Assembly: GCF_904849725.1 (NCBI RefSeq)
Contig: NC_058523.1
Coordinates: 343,645,948 to 343,709,947, forward strand
Length of the DNA stretch: 64,000 nucleotides
Source: Hordeum vulgare subsp. vulgare
Lineage: Eukaryota > Streptophyta > Magnoliopsida > Poales > Poaceae
Direction of reading: 5' to 3'
Shown: positions 55,614 to 64,000 of the stretch, one piece after another
Layout: each line of letters opens with the position of its first letter
Position numbering within the stretch: the stretch's first letter is position 1
The notes under the pieces: model-generated
What the model saw: only the letters and a program-made list of their open reading frames with translations
Databases searched by the model: none
Told to the model about the DNA's origin: nothing
Translations under genes and position numbers: made by a program

Positions 55614-57382
55614 TGTTGGGGAACGTAGCATAAATTCAAAATTTTCCTATGCCATATTCAGATCTTCCTATGGAGAGACCAGCAACGAGAGAGGGGTGAG
55701 TGCATCTTCATACCTTTGAGGATCGCTAAGCGGAAGCATTGCTAGAATGCGGTTGATGGAGTCGTACTCGCGGCGATTCAGGTCACGGTGTGATTCCGAT
55801 CTAGTGCCGAACCATGGAACCTCCGCGTTCAACACACGTGCAGCCCGGTGACGTCTCCCGCACCTTGATCCAGCAAGGAGGAGGGAGAGGTTGGGGAAGA
55901 TCTCCAGCAGCACGACGGCGTGGTGTCGATGGAGAGACGAGGTCTCCCGGCAGGACTTCGCCAAGCACCGTGGGAGAGGAGGCAGAAGAGGGACAGGGTT
56001 GCGCCAAGAGAGAGATGGAAAACCGTATCTCCAATGGCCAAAACTGCCGATATATATAGGGGGAAGGGAGTGTGGCACCCCCCTTAGGGTTCCCAACCCT
56101 AAGGGGTGTGGCAGCCCTAGATGGGGGGAGGGTGGCGGCCAAGAGGGGAGGAGGGGGTGGCGCACCCCCTGGTGGGCCTTAGGCCCACCTGCGCTAGGGT
56201 TCCCCCTTCGCCCTCTTAGGCGCCATGGGCTGGGTGTGGGGGCGCACCAACCCACCCAGGGGCTGGTTCCCTCTCACACTTGGCCCATGTAGCCTCCTGG
56301 GGCTGGTGGCCTTTCCCGGTGGGCCTCCGGAACACTTCGGGTGGTCCCGACACTTTGCCGGTGGTGCCCGAAACATTTCCGGCATCCAAACCCATCCAAC
56401 CTATATATCAATCTTTACCTCCGGACCATTCCGGAACTCCTCGTGACGTCCGAGATCTCATTCGGGACTTCTAACAACCTTCGGTAACCTTGTATAACAA
56501 TTCCCTATAACCCTAGCGTCATTGAACCTTAAGTGTGTAGACCCTACGGGTTCGGGTGGCATGCAGACATGACCGAGACACCTCTCCGGACAATAACCAT
56601 CAGCGGGGTCTGGATACCCATGGTGGCTCCCACATGTTCCACGATGATCTCATTGGATGAACCACGATGTCAAGGATTCAATCAATCCTGTATACAATTC
56701 CCTTTGTCTATCGGTATAGAACTTGCCCAAAATTCGATCGTCGGTATACTTATACCTTGTTCAATCTCGTTACTGGTAAGTCTCTTTACTCGTTCTGTAG
56801 CACATCATCCCGTGACTAACTACTTAGTCACACTGAGCTCATTATGATGATGTTCTACCGACTGGGCCCTAGAGATACCTCTCCGTCACACGGAGTGACA
56901 AATCCCGATCCCGATTCGTGCCAACCCAACAGATACTTTCAGAGATACCCGTAGTGCACCTTTATAGTTACCCAGTTACGTTGTGACGTTTGATACACCC
57001 AAAGCACTCCTATGTCATCCGGGATTTGCACAATGTCACGGTCGAAGGAAAAGATACTTGACATTAGAAAAGCTTTAGCATACGAACAACACGATCTAGT
57101 GCTATGCTTAGGATTGGGTCTTGTCCATCGCATCATTCTCCTAATGATGTGATCCCGTTATCAATGACATCCAATGTCCATGATCAGGAAACCATGATCA
57201 TCTATTGATCAACGAGTTGGCCAACTAGAGGCTTGCTAGGGACACATTGTGATCTATTTATTCACACATGTATTTACGGTTTCCTCTTAATACAGTTATA
57301 GCATGAACAATAGACGATTATCATGAACAGGGAAATATGATAATAACCAATTTATTATTGCCTCTAGGGCATATTTCCAATA
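55614..57382 (-). mobile_element. Solo BARE/Angela/WIS-type Copia LTR (1769 bp)
   Basis: In element orientation it begins TATTGGAAATATGCCCTAGA (the canonical TG mutated to TA), a signature of BARE1/Angela/WIS, and ends ACGTTCCCCAACA. The flanking duplication is perfect: CCATT at 55609-55613 and 57383-57387. There is no internal region. It sits in gypsy 3 gag. The length agrees with the roughly 1.7-1.8 kb usual for this family. Confidence 0.94.
56050..56058 (-). promoter_or_regulatory. TATA box in the solo Angela-type LTR
   Basis: Minus-strand CCCCCTATATATATCGG. BARE1-type LTRs are known to carry active promoters, and this solo copy keeps a plausible core promoter pointing into the rest of gypsy 3 gag in its sense direction. 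Confidence 0.6.
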
Positions 57383-57387
57383 CCATT

Positions 57388-58379
57388 TCCACTCGGACGA
57401 TCACCATCGTATCCGTCACGATGGTCTCGACCTCTATCAACTCTCTTCTGAGTGAGATAGTCCCTTACATCACGCCTCTGGTCGCGGTCGTCGCCCACCG
57501 ATCGCCTTTCGTCGTTGCACCGGGGCGCGTACGAACCACTCCGTTGAGGAGAGCGTGAGCGATGGCTATCTTCACGATTGAACCGGGGGGAAGCAGATTC
57601 TGCCCCTGGTCTCTGTACCAATCTTCTCGGTGATCTCCTCCTCTGCAACGCTGGGGAGAACCTCGGCTGTAAACCGACCGACCTTTGTTTGCTCGGGCGG
57701 AGTTGTTGTGCAGTCTGTTGTGAGACTGAGATATAGAGGAATTTTCCTGCTGTGCCGCCTGCAACAGGGCACGGATGTGCTGCACTCCTCTGCCCGCTGA
57801 TGAATTTGACAGCTGGATGGAGTTTGCAATCCTTGCGGCCATAGCCAAGTTGAGGATAGGCGTGCGGAATACCTCGATGTTGTCGTGATGGAAACGCCAA
57901 CCAGATGCTGGAGGGCGCACATGATGACGCGCACCCGAAGTCTCTCCGGTTTCCCGTTTGTCCTGATTGGCCCTTGGCGGGCTCTCGTGTGAACCGGCCA
58001 TGAAAACCTCCACCGCTGGGCTGCAGTTCTTGCACTCGGAAGGAGAGCCAGACGGATCTGACACCGAGTGAGACATAGCACACGGAGGTGTAGCAGGTTC
58101 AATGGCTTCCACCTGCAACAAAGACGCTTGACGCGCGAGTGCATGACACACCCAGCCCTGGACCCGTGAGCGACCGAATCGCTTGTTGGGACGTGCAATG
58201 GGGAGCACAGTCGACGATGGAGTTGATGGTTGGCGAAGAAGGACCCTGCGGGAACTGGCGTGAAAGAACGTCGCCCCGCGAACTAGAAGTGCCTCGACGT
58301 CGAGAGGCGCCTCCCGAAGCCATGCCGAATCGTCGGCATGAAGACGAGTGTGCCAAACACGATCTCGTGGCCGAGGCAC
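57388..58379 (-). pseudogene. Gypsy 3 gag, N-terminal part
   Basis: Minus-strand sequence between the 5' LTR and the solo Angela-type LTR. The likely start is the Met at 58379 or a nearby one around 58320 (MASGGASRRRGTSSS in another frame). The region is Arg/Ser/Pro-rich, with RSRSPQRS-like repeats near 57540 and a Gln-rich helix (IRALLQAAQQENSSISQ near 57740). Three overlapping frames are open for 200-300 codons, so the coding frame changes at least twice. Basic low-complexity N-termini are normal for Tat gags. The gag core resumes at 55608 across the solo LTR. Confidence 0.65.
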
Positions 58380-58448
58380 AAATCATCGTCGAAAGACATG
58401 GTGAAGAGGAAAAAATGCAAACTTGTCAGAAGTCGCCTAGACGCCTGC

Positions 58449-58465
58449 CCCAAGATGGGCGCCAA
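58449..58465 (-). other. Primer-binding site of gypsy 3
   Basis: Minus-strand TTGGCGCCCATCTTGGG immediately follows the 5' LTR end. It starts like other Gypsy sites (TGGCGCC) but differs from the Asp-tRNA site of gypsy 4 and 5. I cannot name the tRNA with confidence. Confidence 0.65.
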
Positions 58466-58466
58466 C

Positions 58467-59032
58467 TATCGTGGATATAAGACTCACAGTAGATGTGTAG
58501 GGTATGAAAGTAGAGGGCAGAGTCCTAGCTACAACAAGGTTGTATGAGTTCAGGCCCCTCTGCGGTGGAGGTAATAGACCTATGTCTTAGTGCTCTAGGA
58601 GCTTTAATGTCGAGTGGAATATGAATATTACAGAATGCAAACCCTTGTGCCAGAGGGGAGGGATGGCTTATATAGAGTGCGTTGCCCCTCATAAGTGTCC
58701 AGCCTTCAAGGGTGCAGTAAGTGAGATTGAATGCATATGTTACAGGTAACGTATGCCATAAATGATATTAACTACAGTAGTCTAACGCCTGACCGTTAGC
58801 CTCACTGGAGTGGCTTCTGGTCTTCTATGTCGACTGGCTTCTAGTCTTTACCGAGTGGAATCCAGTCGTCGAGCATTAGGTAATCTTCCGAGTGGTTCTT
58901 TACCGAGTGGATCAGAGGTTGTCTTAATCCAGCCGGTAAGTATCTTGTGATCCTTAAGCTAATAATGAGGTGCCCTTGGGTAGGACTTATAGGTCAGGCC
59001 TATGACCCTACCCTAGGGCTATAACCCCGTCA
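58467..59032 (-). repeat. 5' LTR of gypsy 3 (566 bp)
   Basis: Plus-strand ends TATCGTGG and CCCCGTCA. The inner TG is mutated to TA by comparison with the 3' LTR. A TATA box (CTATATAA) lies at 58675-58668 on the minus strand, about 360 bases into the LTR. Confidence 0.93.
58668..58675 (-). promoter_or_regulatory. TATA box in gypsy 3 5' LTR
   Basis: CTATATAA in the context GCACTCTATATAAGCC, conserved in the 3' LTR at 34464-34457. This is the expected promoter for gypsy 3 gag-pol. Confidence 0.65.
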
Positions 59033-60880
59033 CAAAGGATTGTTGGGAGCACATCATGGTGTTGTACAAGGGGATCTCAAGCATTCAATGGTCCAACTTT
59101 GAAGTGCTACTTGATGAGGCCGATGAGTTTGTGATGCTAGAAGATGAGGATCCTCGTGATCTCTACCGAAGGGTGACTACTCTTGTCGTTTCTCTCCAAG
59201 ATCATGGGAGCAAGGACACGGATGACACTTGGATCAAGTGCAAGTTTCTCAATGCCATCTTTCCATTCAATAAAGCCATGTCCTCCGTAATTCATCAATG
59301 GCCGGATTTCCACACCTTGACTTCAAGTTAAGTGTTGGATGAGTTCATTGCCATGAATATCATGAACAAGACCGCCGACATTGCTCTTTCTCGTGTACGG
59401 TCAAAGAAAGCCTCACGCAACCTTGCCTTGAGAGCCAAGGTCATTTCGGATGAAGAATAGGAAGAGGAAGAACAGGGTTGCCCCTAAGACACAAAGTATG
59501 CTCATCACGAGCACATGGCTCTTGCATCAAGGCAATTTTGGGGCAACAATAAAAACTCAAGGCCCAACTTCTCCAAGAACAACTCTAGTGGGTCCATGAA
59601 CAAGCAACGAGTGAGGACATGCTACAATTGCGGCAATGTGAGTCACTTTGTGGTGGATTGTCCTTATGAGAAGAATGAAGATAACAAGGGCAAGCTCATT
59701 AGCAAAGACAAACCCAAGTCTTTCCCAAGCAAGAACAACTTCACCAAGAATACTCCTCCAAAGGGTTTGGTGGCCCTTGAAGAGTACACCTCTGATAATG
59801 ACGAGGATGATACAAGTCATGAGGGGATGGCAACAGCTACCGTGGCCATTGCCACCTCCTCTTCTAAGATGTCTCTCTTTGGCGCCACCAACGAGAACCG
59901 CATCGCCAAGTACCTTATGGCCAAAGGTATCAATAAGGTAACCCCAACATCAAGACCACTATCACTACTACTCCTTCATTGTTAGATTGTGTTGATGATA
60001 GTGAAGTAGTGGAGCTTGATGAGAATGAGTTTTACAAATTCTTGAGTAAGCTCAAAGGTGAATCCAAGAAGCACTTTGTTGCTCTTTTGGAACAACTTGG
60101 TGAGGCCAATGATCTCATTGAGTCTCTCCAAGATGGAGGGACATAGTCGTGAATACACGATGAGATTGCGGAACTATCCATTGCTCTAGAGGAAGAGTGT
60201 GGTCTTCGTTTGGCTCTTGAGGAGTCACACAATGTTGATCATGCTAAATTGCAAAAATATCTTGATCATGCTATTGTTCTTACCCATGTGCTTAATTCCA
60301 AGAAATTTGCACTTGGGGTTGGCCATGATAGACTCAAGGAAGAATTTGAAACACTTGACAAGGCCCACAAGGTCTTCGAAGGTGTTCATTCCTCTCTTAA
60401 GGAGTCTCATGGTCAACTCCAAGTAAAACTAACCAAGGAGATTTCTACTTTTTCTCCCTTCATTCTAATTGATAATTCTTGTGCTACTAACACTTGTTGT
60501 GAGCATGTGTATCTTGTGGAGGAGAATGCCAAGTTGAAAGAAAACTTGAGAAGGGCCTTCTGTCATGCATCCATGGCGAGAAGAACCTAAATGACCTTGT
60601 CAGAAATCAAAAGGAAGTTGTAGAAAAGGAGGGACTTGGGTTTGCACCTAAGTCTAAGAAGAAAAGGAAGAACAAGACCAAGAAATCTCCTCCTCTCTAG
60701 GACACTTGTCAAAGAGGGTGAGAGTACTCTTATGTTTTATGACGTGCTAGTGATGGGCATGTTTATGCTAAATTTGTTGGTCCTTTTTATGAGTACATTG
60801 AATGGTCTATTTGGGTTCCTAAGACCCTTGTTTCTAACATCAAAGGACCCATTCAAGAATGGGTACCTAAATCCAAGCAT
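59033..60880 (+). pseudogene. Copia 4 gag, C-terminal part
   Basis: Continues gag after gypsy 3: AKDCWEHIMVLYKGISSIQ, DEADEFVMLEDEDPRDLYRR (59110-59175) and the gag core to a stop near 59330. A zinc knuckle CYNCGNVSHFVVDCPY (C-x2-C-x4-H-x4-C) lies at 59620-59667 in a Lys/Ser/Asn-rich stretch. After a frame change near 59940 a coiled-coil-like part follows (FLSKLKGESKKHFVALLEQL near 60045, then LALEESHNVDHAKLQ and VEENAKLKENLRRAF near 60520-60565). It ends in a Lys-rich segment before the protease. Stops near 59329, 59458, 60144, 60588 and 60699 break the gene. Confidence 0.82.
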
Positions 60881-60897
60881 TGATCTCTTGTAGGAGT

Positions 60898-61628
60898 TTG
60901 CTTCCGGTGGGGTGTCATGGTTGCTCGACAGTGGAGCCACAAATCATATGACCGGGAGCAAGGACTTGGGGGTGGATGTGCATCCAATTCCATCTATGCC
61001 CACCCATGTCCAATTTGTTGATGCCTCAACATCTAAGGTATTGGGATTTGGAAAGGTGGTTATCTCTCAAGATTTATCTATAGAGAAGGTCATGCTTGTT
61101 GAGTCCCTTGCATAGAATTTTATTTCCATTCGTTGACTTGCAATTATGGGCTTTGCCACATTCTTTGATCTTGATACCGTGGCCCTTTTGTGGATCAAGA
61201 CTCTTAAAGTAGCCTTTGTTGGACATGTCGAGAACGGTCTCTATGTGGCGAACTTTTTGGAGCGACCCATTAAGATCGCGACTTGTCTAATGGCTAAAGT
61301 TGATGTGGGTTGGCTTTGGCATCGCCGGCTAGCTCATGTCAGTATGAGATCTTTGCAAAGTCTCCTCAAAGGGGATCATGTTCGTGGACTAACAAATGTG
61401 AGTTTTGCCTAAGGTCATGCTTGCAGTGCTTGTATTGAACGAAAGCTTCATGAAACGTCTCACCGTCCCATGACTGTCATCTACTCTAAAAGGCCCTTGG
61501 AGCTCCTTCAAATGGATCTCTTTGGTCCTCCATCTTTTGATAGTCTTCGGGAAAGAAAGTATTGCTTGGCGATTGTGGATGACTACTCAAGATACAGTTG
61601 TGTGTACTTCTTCAACACGAAGATTGAG
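60898..61628 (+). pseudogene. Copia 4 protease, GAG-pre-integrase, integrase start
   Basis: Protease active site SWLLDSGATNHMTG at 60915-60956 is intact, followed by KVLGFGKVVIS. A stop near 61112 and another near 61410 interrupt the GAG-pre-integrase region (GWLWHRRLAHVSMRSLQS at 61309-61360, CSACIERK near 61424). The integrase core starts with QMDLFGPPSFD at 61512 and runs to DDYSRYSCVYFFNTKIE at 61628, where the solo LTR interrupts. The segment at 62965 completes it. Confidence 0.85.
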
Positions 61629-61967
61629 TGTTAGGGCATATTTCTCCCTAAGTGGTTTTTGTGATTGATGACAATGCATGTGCGGACTAATAGTGTGCAT
61701 TAAGCATTTCAGATAATTCATGACTAGGCACAACATGATTCGGTGCCCCTCGGAGTCTTTCAAAGACGGTTGTTTTCTACATTTCTCTTTGGTGGATTTG
61801 AGTCGTAGGAAAGCCATACTATTAAGAGGGGGTCCGCTTCAGAAAGGTTTGGGTGGAATCAACATGTACACATTTCTATTGCACCACCTTTCCCTTGCTT
61901 CAATGGAGCTCCAAAGTGTTTCTCCCTGCTTGTGCAAAAGGACCATCGATGGTACAACTGCTGCCAT

Positions 61968-62172
61968 CGGTAGTACCGTAGGCACAACGGCAGTACCAGT
62001 CTCTAGGCCGTAGTAGTTTTTTACTACCGCTCCGTCGGACTTTTTGTGCATCCACAGCCTCAGCTGTGGTAGCCACGGTAGTAATTTTTTACTATCATGG
62101 CTGGTGAACCTACCGTGCGGTAGTACCGCTCCTAGCAGCGGTAGTACCGCTCCTAGCAGCTATAGTACCGCT
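61968..62172 (+). repeat. Palindrome cluster in the solo copia 4 LTR
   Basis: CGGTAGTACCG at 61968-61978 and perfect GCGGTAGTACCGC at 62117-62129 and 62138-62150, with decayed copies near 61991, 62052 and 62163. The number and spacing differ from the 5' LTR of the same family, so the cluster varies between copies. Confidence 0.8.
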
Positions 62173-62219
62173 CTGCTCGGGATGTGAATGGAGGGTAACG
62201 GTTGGATTCTTTCCCCCAC

Positions 62220-62227
62220 TATATAAA
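62220..62227 (+). promoter_or_regulatory. TATA box in the solo copia 4 LTR
   Basis: TATATAAA preceded by GTAACGGTTGGATTCT (62195-62210), as in the 5' LTR. It points into the remaining part of copia 4 pol. Confidence 0.65.
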
Positions 62228-62964
62228 GGGGTCTTCTTCCTCAAGAAGGTTACCTCTTACCTCCCCAAGCTCCATTGTTGCTACAAAGCTCATTTCCACC
62301 CGATCTCTCTCCCTAGACAATCAAACTTGTTGATTTCCTAGGGATTGGTTGAGCAAGCCCTAATCTACACTTCCATTAAGAGATATTTGATTCCCTCCAC
62401 TAATCCCTTGCGAATCTTGTTACTCTTGGGTGTTTCAACACCCTAGACGGTTGAGGTCACCTCAAAGCCACATTCCATTGTGGTGAAGCTTCGTGGTATT
62501 GTTGGGAGTTTCCAAGATTTGTATGGAGATTGCGCCAACCTGTTTGTAAAGGCCTGGTCGCCGCCTTCAAGGGCACCAATAGTGGAATCACAACATCTCG
62601 CATTGTGTGAGGGCGTGAGGAGAATATGGTGGCCTTAGTGGCTTCTTGGGGACCATTGTGCCTCCACACCGCTCCAATGGAGACGTACTTCCTGTCAAAG
62701 GAAAGGAACTTTGGTAACACATCCTCGTCTCCACTGATTCCACTTGCGGTTATCTCTTACCTTTACTTTGTATTTATTATTGTTGTGGTGCATTCCTTGC
62801 TTGCACTAGGTGTCTTTGTTGTTAGCATCATATAGGTTGCTGAGCTAGTTGTTCATCTAGAGAACCTTTTGTTGCTAACCCTAATTTGTTAAGAAGAGCT
62901 AAAAAATTGGTAGTTGCTTATTCACCACCCCCCTCTAGTCAACCATATTGATCCTTTAAGTGAG

Positions 62965-64000
62965 ACTCAACAAACCGTCATCGACTTTGCTAATGAAGCT
63001 CAACGTCAACATGAAGCAAAGATATTGATGAATAGAAGTGACAACGGCACGGAGTTCAAGAACTACACCTTGGATGAGTTCCTTAGTGACGAGGGGATCA
63101 AGCACCAATATTCGGCACCCTATACCCCTCAACAAAATGGTGTGGCGGAGAGGAAGAACCGGACATTGATGGACGTGGCAAGAACAATGATGGCGGATTT
63201 CAAATCTCCGTACAACTTTTGAGCCGAAGCCCTTAACACCGCATGTCATGCATCCAATCGGCTCTACCTTCGCAAAGGCTTGAACAAGACTCCAAATGAG
63301 ATTCTTACCAGCAACAAGCCCAACCTCAAGTACTTCTAGGTGTTAGGTTGTAAGTGTTTCATTCCCAAGAAAGGTGTTCGTTTCACTAAATTCGAACCTA
63401 GATCTCAAGAGGGCATATTTGTTGGCTATCCTACAAACTCTCATTCTTACCGTATCCTCAACAAGTCCACATGACTCATTGAGGAGACGTGTAATGTAGA
63501 GTTTGATGAAAGTAATGGCTCCCAAGTGGATCAAAATGGTCTTTGTGATGTAAATGATGAAATTCCTCCTCAATCCATAAGAAGAATGGGGATTGGTCAA
63601 ATACTCCCCATTGACGAACCCCTTGTGGCCGAAGGAGAAGGACAATTCTCTACTCAAGTGGAGCCATCACCCTCGCTAGACCCACACGCTTCCGAAGAAC
63701 AAAGTGAAGGCCCTCAACCCGTTGAATAAGATCAAGGACAAGATCAACCTCATGAAGATGGTGATGCACCAAATGATCTCCAAGATCATGCTCAAGACTC
63801 CGAGGTTCCTCAAGATCAAGTGCAACCACAAGATCAAAGGCAAGCTTGTTAGCAAGATCAAGACGGTGTTCAAGATGATCAAGATGATGATACTCAATTA
63901 ACCAGTGAGGAACTCTTGGAGCGCCGCACCGCCAAGGTGGCTTCCAAGCTCGAGCATCGACAACATATCTTGGAAAATGTGCTTGGAAGCTTCAAAAGGG
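62965..64000 (+). pseudogene. Copia 4 integrase C-terminal part and linker to reverse transcriptase
   Basis: Integrase core continued: ILMNRSDNGTEFKNYTLDEF (63027-63086) holds the second catalytic Asp and QQNGVAERKNRTLMD (about 63130-63174) the Glu, so the triad is kept across the break. After a TGA at 63220-63222 (a Trp codon in relatives), the usual segment TACHASNRLYLRKGLNKTP follows, then IFVGYPTNSHSYRILNKST. A highly charged Asp/Gln/His/Glu-rich linker runs from about 63640 to 63900, normal between integrase and reverse transcriptase. Stops occur near 63338, 63473, 63727 and 63848. The reverse transcriptase begins to the right of the window. Confidence 0.85.

Larger units (their letters stand above)
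34256..59032 (-). mobile_element. Gypsy 3: complete Tat-type Gypsy carrying three nested insertions
   Basis: Minus-strand element bounded by LTRs at 34256-34820 and 58467-59032 with a perfect duplication CAAAG (34251-34255 and 59033-59037). Removing three insertions and their duplications leaves about 13.6 kb. In element order it has gag, protease, reverse transcriptase, two RNase H domains, integrase, a 71-bp tandem repeat block and an antisense ORF before the 3' LTR. This is the layout of the Tat/Retand group. I count roughly 30 differences in the first 400 aligned LTR bases, so the insertion is old. Confidence 0.93.
61629..62959 (+). mobile_element. Solo LTR of the copia 4 family inserted in copia 4 integrase
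   Basis: Starts TGTTAGGGCATATTTCTCCC and ends GATCCTTTAA (the final CA changed to AA), matching the copia 4 5' LTR at 32201-33704, with the same orientation. The flanking pentamers are TTGAG (61624-61628) and GTGAG (62960-62964), four of five matching. Integrase coding resumes sensibly at ETQQTVIDFANEA. It lacks about 170 bases compared with the 5' LTR, mostly in the palindrome region. Confidence 0.88.
32201..64000 (+). mobile_element. Copia 4: plus-strand Copia split by gypsy 3, 3' part beyond window
   Basis: Plus-strand Copia: 5' LTR (32201-33704), degenerate primer-binding site, gag (33756-34250, resuming 59033-60880), protease to integrase (60912-61628, resuming 62965-64000). It is inserted in copia 3 gag. 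Gypsy 3 with duplication CAAAG interrupts gag, and a solo LTR of its own family interrupts integrase. Reverse transcriptase and 3' LTR lie beyond base 64000. Confidence 0.88.

Noticed and set aside
55668..56292. Open frames on both strands (up to 195 codons) in the GC-rich part of the solo Angela-type LTR
   Set aside because: They lie fully inside an LTR with perfect target duplications and have no domain; open only because of GC bias.
57465..58379. Three overlapping long open frames in the gypsy 3 gag N-terminus as separate genes
   Set aside because: All fall in the GC-rich, Arg/Ser/Pro-coding start of one gag; frame changes between them explain the overlap.
32201..62959. Reading the two copia 4 family LTRs as the two ends of one element
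   Set aside because: The right LTR interrupts the integrase frame, which resumes at 62965, and is flanked by its own near-matching pentamers; it is a separate solo LTR.

Overview
The window reads as intergenic DNA from a large grass genome, most likely a Triticeae species (wheat, barley, rye or Aegilops). I find no host gene, tRNA or rRNA. Almost every base belongs to LTR retrotransposons nested inside one another. The Triticeae call rests on LTR families I recognise: a BARE/Angela/WIS-type solo LTR (55614-57382), Athila-like non-autonomous Gypsy elements whose LTRs begin TGATACGTCTCCAA, a Sabrina-like LTR seen twice, and a Maximus/SIRE-like Copia. Family names come from memory and are less certain than the structures.

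Left block (1-20630). A minus-strand Copia (copia 1, LTR 3583-4995, continuing past base 1) interrupts a Sabrina-like LTR (4996-6337). That LTR sits in an antisense ORF of a minus-strand Tat-type Gypsy (gypsy 2, 6338-20630). Gypsy 2's gag is split by a plus-strand non-autonomous Gypsy (gypsy 5, 13064-19353). At about 20.63 kb gypsy 2 stops without an LTR against the next element.

Middle block (20631-32200). A minus-strand Copia-derived element without pol (copia 2) has an LTR at 26288-27747, a gag pseudogene, a long spacer and a separate downstream ORF with its own TATA region. It abuts the 3' end of copia 3, a minus-strand Copia with gag-pol decayed by stops and lost catalytic residues.

Right block (32201-64000). 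Copia 4 (plus strand) is inserted in the gag of copia 3. Its own gag is split by gypsy 3 (34256-59032, LTRs of about 565 bp, target duplication CAAAG). Gypsy 3 has a complete Tat-type gag-pol on the minus strand, a spliced-looking antisense ORF on the plus strand, and about 30 copies of a 71-bp hairpin-rich repeat between them. Gypsy 3 in turn holds a solo Sabrina-like LTR (TSD ATGAG), a complete gag-protease-only Gypsy (gypsy 4, 45185-53126, TSD AACAT) and the solo Angela LTR (TSD CCATT). Copia 4's integrase is also cut by a solo LTR of its own family (61629-62959).

The most interesting signals are: (i) clusters of odd palindromes with core CGGTNNNACCG just upstream of the TATA box in three LTRs and one internal region; (ii) multi-exon antisense ORFs in two Tat-type Gypsy elements, one facing pol across a hairpin minisatellite; (iii) a roughly 50-nt post-gag motif conserved between two non-autonomous Gypsy elements; (iv) an LTR family carrying extra copies of its own primer-binding region. 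Everything coding appears degenerate, so the genes no longer work together; the logic of the window is the insertion history.
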